In this document: piece after piece, positions 59,207-64,000 of the stretch
Layout of the letters: each line of letters starts with the position of its first letter
How positions within the stretch are numbered: the first letter of the stretch is position 1
NCBI RefSeq assembly: GCF_011758765.1
Contig: NZ_JAANOU010000001.1
Span: forward strand, 1,426,001-1,490,000
Length of the DNA stretch: 64,000 nt
DNA from: Amycolatopsis viridis
GTDB taxonomy: Bacteria > Actinomycetota > Actinomycetes > Mycobacteriales > Pseudonocardiaceae
Direction: 5' to 3'
Program-made: the position numbers and the translations under genes
Notes under the pieces: model-generated
What the model saw: the letters and a program-made list of their open reading frames with translations, nothing else
What the model was told of the DNA's origin: nothing
The model's database searches: none

Positions 59207-62052
59207 CGCCGCCTCCCGGCTGTCTCCGAAGTCACTGGGGTTGCTGAGGGCAGCATGGACCCGCCGGTGATCATGGTCAATGGCTGGTGACACAACCGTT
59301 CCCGCAGTGCGGCCGCCGCTTCGTCGGCCCCGAGCTCCGACCAGATCTCCAGCGACCGCCGGAACAGGCCCTGGGCCTCGTGCACCTGCCCGAGCCGCTC
59401 GTGCAGCTCACCCAGCAGCTGTCCCGCCTCCGCCTCGGACCGCCGGTCACCGTCGCGCCGGTGGACCGCCAGCGAGTTGACCAGCAGGAGCTTCGCGTGC
59501 GTGAGCTCGCCGCTGCGCAGGCACAGTTCGCCGAGACTCCGGTGCGCGTAGCCCACGCAGCGGTCGTCGCCCAGCTCGCCGAAGATCGTGATCGCCCGGT
59601 CCAGTTCTTCGCGGGCCGTGCCGAGGTTGCCGCGGTGCTGGTGCAGCAGCGCGATGCGGTGCCGCGCGTGCGCCTCCCGGTGCCGATCGCCGATCTCCGT
59701 GCACATCTCGCGCGCATCGGTCAGCCACCGCAAGGCGGTGGCCCCGCAGCCGCGCGCGAGCCACACGGACCCGATGGCGATCCGCACCACCGCCTCGCCG
59801 TGCCGGTCGCCGTGGCGGACGAACAACTCCAGTGCGTCGTGACAGTGCGACAGCGCCGCCTCGTACTCGCCCGCCATCCGCCGGATCGTGCTCAACCCGG
59901 CCAGCGCGACGGCCGCACCCTGGTCGTCGCCGATGCTCCGGAACAAGGCCAGCGCACGCGTGAACGCGCTGTGCGCGGCGGCGTAGTCGTCCTGGTAGAC
60001 CTCGAGCTGCCCGAGGTTGCGCAGGACCACCGCCTGCCCGCGCGGGTCCCCGGTGCGTTCCGCCGCGCCGAGTGCCAGCTCGTGCGTGCGGCGCCAGTCC
60101 TCGTGGTGCCCGCGCAGGTCGAAGTACGGGGCGAAGGCCGTCGCCAGCTGCCACGCGAGCGCGTCGAGCCCGTGGCGGACGGCCAGTTCGACGAGCGCGA
60201 CGGGTTGTTCCCCCGCGTACCACGCCACGGGGTCGGCGAGCACCGTCCGATCCGGACACCACAGGCCCGGCGGCAGCGGTCCTGGCGTGGCGCCGAAGAA
60301 CCGCACCGGCATCCGCTCCGCCGCCTCGGTGGCCAGCGACAGGCAGCCCTCGACCACGCGCCGGACGCCGTCGTCGGCCGGGTCGGCGAGTTCCCGCGCG
60401 TAGCAGCGCACCAGGTCGTGCAGCCGGTACCGCCGGCCCACCGACTCCACCAGGTGCGCGTCGACGAGCGCGTCCAGCACCTCGTCGGCGCATTCCCGGC
60501 CGAGGAGCGCACCGACCATCCAGCCCGGGAACGGCAGCGGCCCCAGCGCGGCCAGCGCGCGGAAGGCGCGGGCGCAGCTGCCCGGCAGTTGCTCGTAGCT
60601 GAGCGTGAGGCTCGCGCGCACGGCGAGATCGCCGACGCGCAGCTCGTCGAGGCGGCGGCGTTCGTCGGCGAGCCGGCGGGCGAGCGTCCGGAGTGTCCAT
60701 TCGCGACGGAGCGACAGGCGGGCCCCGGCGATGCGGATGGCCAGCGGCAGCCGGCCGCACGCCTCGACGATCTCGGCCGCCGCCGCGGGTTCCGCCTGCG
60801 TGCGCGCCGGTCCGGCGATCCGCGTCAGCAGTTCCGCGGCCTCCGCTCCGGACAGCACACCGACGTCGGCGTGCCGGGCGCCGGTGAGATCCGGCAGCCG
60901 TCCGCGGCTGGTCACCAGCACCGCGCACGCGCCCGCGCCGGGCAGCAACGGGCGCACCTGGGCCGCGCAGCCGGCGTCGTCGAGCACCACGCACACCCGG
61001 CGCCCGGCGAGCCGCGACCGCAGCAGGGCGGATCGTTCGCCGAGCTCACGCGGGATCGCCGGGTCCGGCACGCCGAGCGCGTGCAGCAACTCGGCCAAGA
61101 CGTCCAGAGGCCGCCGGGGCGAGTCCGACGTGCCGCGCAGGTCGACGTAGAGCTGACCGTCCGGGTAGCGGTCACGGACGACGTGGGCGGCGTGCACGGC
61201 CAGCGCGGACTTCCCGGCACCGGGCGGCCCGGACAGCACGACGACCGACGTCCGTTCGCCGTCGAGCACCCCGGTCAGTTCCGCGAGCGGCTCCGCCCGG
61301 CCGGTGAAGTCCGGCAGGTCGAGCGGCAGCTGGCACACCGGTGTGACCGTGCCGACCTCGGCGACGGCCTGCCGCAGCCGGGCGCCGGGCTCGGTGTCCA
61401 GTTCCGCCCGCAGCAACTGCTCGGCCTCGGCGTAGGCGGCGAGCGCCTCGACCTGGCGCCCGGCCGCACCCAGCGCGACGATGAGCAGCCGCCACAGCTC
61501 CTCGCGCAGCGGGTGCTCGGCGAGCAGACCGCGCAGGTCGGCGACCGCCTCGTCGTGCCGCCCGGACTCGACGCGCAACCGCAGCCGGTGCTCCTGCACG
61601 GACAGGCGCAGCTCACGCAAGCGGGCCACTGTGGACAACCAGGTGTGGTGGTGCGGCAGGTCTTCGAGCACTTCGCCACGCCACAACCCCGCCGCGCGGT
61701 CGAGGAGCGCGGCCGCGGGTTCGGTGTGCGCCCGGGCCGCCAGCTGCTCGGCGAGGGTGGCGTCCAGCTCGTCCGGCGCGACGCGCAGCAGGTAACCGCC
61801 CGCGCGGCCCTCGATGCGGTCGCCGAGCAGCCGGCGCAGACCGTGCACATAGGTCCGCAGGTTCGCCGCGGCGGATCGCGGCGCCCGGTCCGGCCACAAC
61901 ACGTCGGTCAGCGTGTCCGCGGAGACCGTGGCGTTGGGCTGGAGCAGCAGCGCGGCCAGCAGCAGGCGCGGCTTCGGACCACCGAGGGGTGCCGGCCGCC
62001 CGCGAACCTCCACCTCGAGCGGTCCCAGGACTCGGAAGAACACCAACGGCAT
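59203..62052 (-). CDS. AfsR/SARP family regulator with NB-ARC and TPR domains
   Basis: The 949-residue protein has an OmpR-like winged helix at residues 1-95 (FRVLGPLEVEVRGRPAPLGG, LLAALLLQPNATVSADTLTDVLW). The BTAD follows to about 240, then an NB-ARC ATPase (P-loop VVLSGPPGAGKSALAVHA near 275, VVLDDAG, LVTSRGRLPDL) and a C-terminal TPR array from about 640. It resembles AfsR of Streptomyces, which activates secondary-metabolite genes. No biosynthetic cluster is in the window, only a coupled NAD-binding gene and a DUF6401-like gene upstream. The ATG at 62052 has GGAGG only two bases before it, so the start could be a GTG nearby. Confidence 0.93.
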   Translation of the reverse strand: MPLVFFRVLGPLEVEVRGRPAPLGGPKPRLLLAALLLQPNATVSADTLTDVLWPDRAPRSAAANLRTYVHGLRRLLGDRIEGRAGGYLLRVAPDELDATLAEQLAARAHTEPAAALLDRAAGLWRGEVLEDLPHHHTWLSTVARLRELRLSVQEHRLRLRVESGRHDEAVADLRGLLAEHPLREELWRLLIVALGAAGRQVEALAAYAEAEQLLRAELDTEPGARLRQAVAEVGTVTPVCQLPLDLPDFTGRAEPLAELTGVLDGERTSVVVLSGPPGAGKSALAVHAAHVVRDRYPDGQLYVDLRGTSDSPRRPLDVLAELLHALGVPDPAIPRELGERSALLRSRLAGRRVCVVLDDAGCAAQVRPLLPGAGACAVLVTSRGRLPDLTGARHADVGVLSGAEAAELLTRIAGPARTQAEPAAAAEIVEACGRLPLAIRIAGARLSLRREWTLRTLARRLADERRRLDELRVGDLAVRASLTLSYEQLPGSCARAFRALAALGPLPFPGWMVGALLGRECADEVLDALVDAHLVESVGRRYRLHDLVRCYARELADPADDGVRRVVEGCLSLATEAAERMPVRFFGATPGPLPPGLWCPDRTVLADPVAWYAGEQPVALVELAVRHGLDALAWQLATAFAPYFDLRGHHEDWRRTHELALGAAERTGDPRGQAVVLRNLGQLEVYQDDYAAAHSAFTRALALFRSIGDDQGAAVALAGLSTIRRMAGEYEAALSHCHDALELFVRHGDRHGEAVVRIAIGSVWLARGCGATALRWLTDAREMCTEIGDRHREAHARHRIALLHQHRGNLGTAREELDRAITIFGELGDDRCVGYAHRSLGELCLRSGELTHAKLLLVNSLAVHRRDGDRRSEAEAGQLLGELHERLGQVHEAQGLFRRSLEIWSELGADEAAAALRERLCHQPLTMITGGSMLPSATPVTSETAGRRR

Positions 62053-62146
62053 CACCTCCGGACGCCCGGCTGGAAAAAAGGAAATATGATAGTAGGCAAG
62101 CCTGTCAGGGATTCACCAGTACCGGCGCGGAGCTTTTTCCCGAAGT

Positions 62147-62590
62147 TCAGCCGAAGAACTCGCGTCGATTGTTCACTTGTTCACCAGTTCGCGGGGACGG
62201 GTCCCGGGCGACCTCGGCGGCGCGCGGCAGCTTCGGCCCGTGCGGCTCCGCGGCGGCGAGCCGGAGGCACGCCAGCAGGCGCAGGCCCGTCCACTCCCGT
62301 TCGCTCCAGGAGGCACTGTCGAGCGGCGGCTGCCAGCCCGTGCGTTCGGCCTCGGTCCACACGTCGTGCGCGTGCCCGGCGAGCAGGACGAGCCTGCTCA
62401 CCGGATCCTGGCGCGGGACCACGTCCTGCTCGCACCGCACCGCGTCCGCGACCGCGGCCTCGTGCCGGTTCACCGCACGCGACAACGAGGGGTCCGCGGC
62501 CAGCGCTTGCCAGCCCGGGCCCAGCCGGCCGGCGACACCGCGCAGCCACCGCCGCGCGGATCGATCCGCCAGGAAATCGGCCCACCGCAC
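62147..62590 (-). CDS. DUF6401-like protein
   Basis: The frame reads VRWADFLADRSARRWLRGVAG then ALAADPSLSRAVNRHEAAVADAV and RLVLLAGHAHDVWTEAERTGW, a helical pattern that matches the DUF6401 family often found beside natural-product genes in actinomycetes. The family has no known activity; the conserved His (NRHEAAV) may be functional. The longest frame starts at 62758, but the GTG at 62590 fits the family N-terminus. It lies 28 bp after the tex stop and upstream of the SARP gene on the same strand. Confidence 0.6.
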   Translation of the reverse strand: MRWADFLADRSARRWLRGVAGRLGPGWQALAADPSLSRAVNRHEAAVADAVRCEQDVVPRQDPVSRLVLLAGHAHDVWTEAERTGWQPPLDSASWSEREWTGLRLLACLRLAAAEPHGPKLPRAAEVARDPSPRTGEQVNNRREFFG

Positions 62591-62618
62591 CCTTCGATGA
62601 TGGACCCCGGACAGCGCT

Positions 62619-64000
62619 TCAGCGACCGTAGCCGGCCTTCCGGAGTGCCTCGGCCAGCGCGCCACCGCCGCCGGCCGGCTCGCGCCGCTTCGGCTGACCA
62701 CCCTTGCGCGGCTGGCCGCCACGGCGCTCACCGCCGCCCTGACCCGCGGGTTTGCCACCCTGACCAGCGGGTTTCGCGCGTCCGCCGGTGACTTCGTCGT
62801 CCAGCCGCAGGGTCAGCGAGATCCGCTTGCGCGCGATGTCGACCTCGAGCACCTTCACCTTCACGATGTCACCCGGTTTGACCACCTCGCGCGGGTCCTT
62901 GACGAAGTTCTTCGACATCGCCGAGACGTGGACCAGACCGTCCTGGTGCACCCCGATGTCGACGAACGCGCCGAACGCGGCCACGTTGGTGACCACACCC
63001 TCCAGCCGCATGCCGGGCTCGAGGTCGCCGATCTTCTCCACGCCCTCGGCGAACGTCGCGGTCTTGAACGCCGGGCGCGGGTCGCGGCCGGGTTTCTCCA
63101 GTTCGGCCAGGATGTCGGTGACCGTCGGCAGGCCGAACGTGTCGTCGACGAAGTCCTCCGGGCGCAGCGTGCGCAGCACCCGCTCGTTGCCGATCAGCTC
63201 ACGCAGCTCGACACCGGTCCTGGACAGGATCCGCCGCACCACCGGGTACGCCTCCGGGTGCACGCTGGAGGAATCCAGCGGGTCGTCGCCGCCGCGGATG
63301 CGCAGGAAGCCGGCGCACTGCTCGAACGCCTTCGGGCCGAGCCGCGGCACCTCCTTCAGCGCCGAGCGCGACCGGAACGGGCCGTGCGTGTCGCGGTGGC
63401 TGACGATGTTCTCCGCCAGTCCCGCGGTGATGCCGGAAACCCGGGTCAGCAGCGGCGTCGAAGCGGTGTTGACGTCCACGCCGACGGCGTTCACGCAGTC
63501 CTCCACCACCGCGTCCAGCGAGCGGGACAGCGCCACCTCGGACACGTCGTGCTGGTACTGCCCGACACCGATCGACTTTGGGTCGATCTTCACCAGCTCG
63601 GCCAGCGGGTCCTGCAGCCGCCGCGCGATCGAGACCGCGCCGCGCAGCGAGACGTCCAGTTCCGGCAGCTCCTGCGAGGCGAACGCGGACGCCGAGTACA
63701 CCGACGCGCCCGCCTCGGAGACGACGGCCTTGGTCAGCTTCAGCTCGGGGTGCCGCTTGATCAGCTCGATGGCCAGCTTGTCGGTCTCCCGGGACGCGGT
63801 GCCGTTGCCGATCGCGATGAGGTCGACCGAGTGGGCGGCGCACAGCTTCGCCAGCTCGTCGATCGACTGATCCCACCGGTTCTGCGGCTGGTGCGGGTAG
63901 ATCGTGTGGGTGTTGACCACCTTGCCGGTCGCGTCCACGACCGCGACCTTCACCCCGGTGCGGAAGCCCGGGTCCAGGCCCATCGTCGCGCGGGTGCCCG
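62619..64000 (-). CDS. tex: Tex family transcription accessory RNA-binding protein (3' part)
   Basis: The gene runs off the right edge, leaving about 459 C-terminal residues. A YqgF/RuvC-like domain ([40 protein letters not shown]), a helix-hairpin-helix region ([42 protein letters not shown]) and an S1 domain ([39 protein letters not shown]) occur in the Tex order. The tail is Gly/Lys/Arg-rich with a repeated KPAGQGG unit. It binds RNA and affects transcription and translation quality. The N-terminal Tex domain is outside the window. Confidence 0.95.
   Translation of the reverse strand, partial: GTRATMGLDPGFRTGVKVAVVDATGKVVNTHTIYPHQPQNRWDQSIDELAKLCAAHSVDLIAIGNGTASRETDKLAIELIKRHPELKLTKAVVSEAGASVYSASAFASQELPELDVSLRGAVSIARRLQDPLAELVKIDPKSIGVGQYQHDVSEVALSRSLDAVVEDCVNAVGVDVNTASTPLLTRVSGITAGLAENIVSHRDTHGPFRSRSALKEVPRLGPKAFEQCAGFLRIRGGDDPLDSSSVHPEAYPVVRRILSRTGVELRELIGNERVLRTLRPEDFVDDTFGLPTVTDILAELEKPGRDPRPAFKTATFAEGVEKIGDLEPGMRLEGVVTNVAAFGAFVDIGVHQDGLVHVSAMSKNFVKDPREVVKPGDIVKVKVLEVDIARKRISLTLRLDDEVTGGRAKPAGQGGKPAGQGGGERRGGQPRKGGQPKRREPAGGGGALAEALRKAGYGR

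Noticed and set aside
59203-62052. Secondary-metabolite gene cluster around the SARP regulator
   Set aside because: No synthase, tailoring or transport genes are present on either side inside the window.
59287-62631. 1114-codon open frame on the plus strand
   Set aside because: It is antisense to the SARP gene, rich in Arg/Gln/Pro, and has no recognisable domain; it results from GC bias.

Overview
The window is high-GC actinobacterial chromosome, most like a member of the Pseudonocardiaceae and probably close to Amycolatopsis. That placement is inferred from gene content and style: frequent GTG starts, 1- and 4-bp stop/start overlaps, signals consistent with leaderless transcription, a SARP regulator next to a DUF6401-like protein, mycelial DivIVA-like coiled-coil proteins, and valine/leucine dehydrogenase with Lrp. 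It is ordinary core and accessory chromosome. The only clear mobile trace is one decayed insertion near 34.1-35.2 kb.

Region by region. 0.0-9.3 kb is a catabolic locus: alcohol dehydrogenase, aldehyde dehydrogenase, extradiol dioxygenase, fumarylacetoacetate-type hydrolase and a sugar ABC ATPase read leftward. A divergent FadR-type GntR regulator follows, then a HAD phosphatase, two Gfo/Idh/MocA dehydrogenases and a sugar-isomerase-like TIM barrel. A shared 12-bp element lies in both divergent promoter regions. 9.4-12.5 kb is a short MBL/MDR/crotonase operon with a divergent HxlR regulator and its likely operator. 12.6-18.3 kb holds tRNA-Lys, an L,D-transpeptidase lipoprotein, a 145-bp tandem repeat beside tRNA-His, oligoribonuclease, a PDZ-less HtrA-like protease, an Erm-type 23S rRNA methylase with a macrolide-type leader peptide, and an AlkA-like glycosylase. 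19-25 kb has an M50 peptidase, proA, an adenylate cyclase, a universal stress protein, a DivIVA-like protein and an SPW/TetR pair. 25.4-28.1 kb has methylmalonyl-CoA epimerase, thiolase and MeaB. 28-33 kb has a MocR regulator with its two target genes and a LacI/mannose-6-phosphate isomerase pair.

34.0-35.35 kb is a thiamine-binding-protein (MTH1187 family) gene split by about 1.05 kb. The insert carries a serine-recombinase relic with an in-frame stop and a 215-codon cargo frame. 35.4-48.4 kb has a thioredoxin/TPR protein, a zinc-peptidase lipoprotein, glucan phosphorylase, a cysteine dioxygenase/rhodanese operon behind a Cys-containing leader peptide, an orphan ABC ATPase, an enoyl-CoA hydratase/methyltransferase operon, a secreted acid phosphatase and a Ser/Thr kinase. 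48.4-64 kb has a long hendecad-repeat coiled-coil protein, an Hsp20/regulator pair, a GlcD-type oxidase with an aminotransferase, redox genes with HxlR, Leu/Val dehydrogenase with Lrp, a large SARP regulator coupled to an NAD-binding protein, a DUF6401-like gene and the 3' part of tex.

The points most worth a second look are the erm leader with its overlapping hairpins, the cysteine leader, the split thiamine-binding gene, the shared operator of the first locus, and the tandem repeat after tRNA-His. Start positions were chosen from ribosome-binding sites, overlaps and family N-termini, not from homology searches, so several may shift by a few codons.
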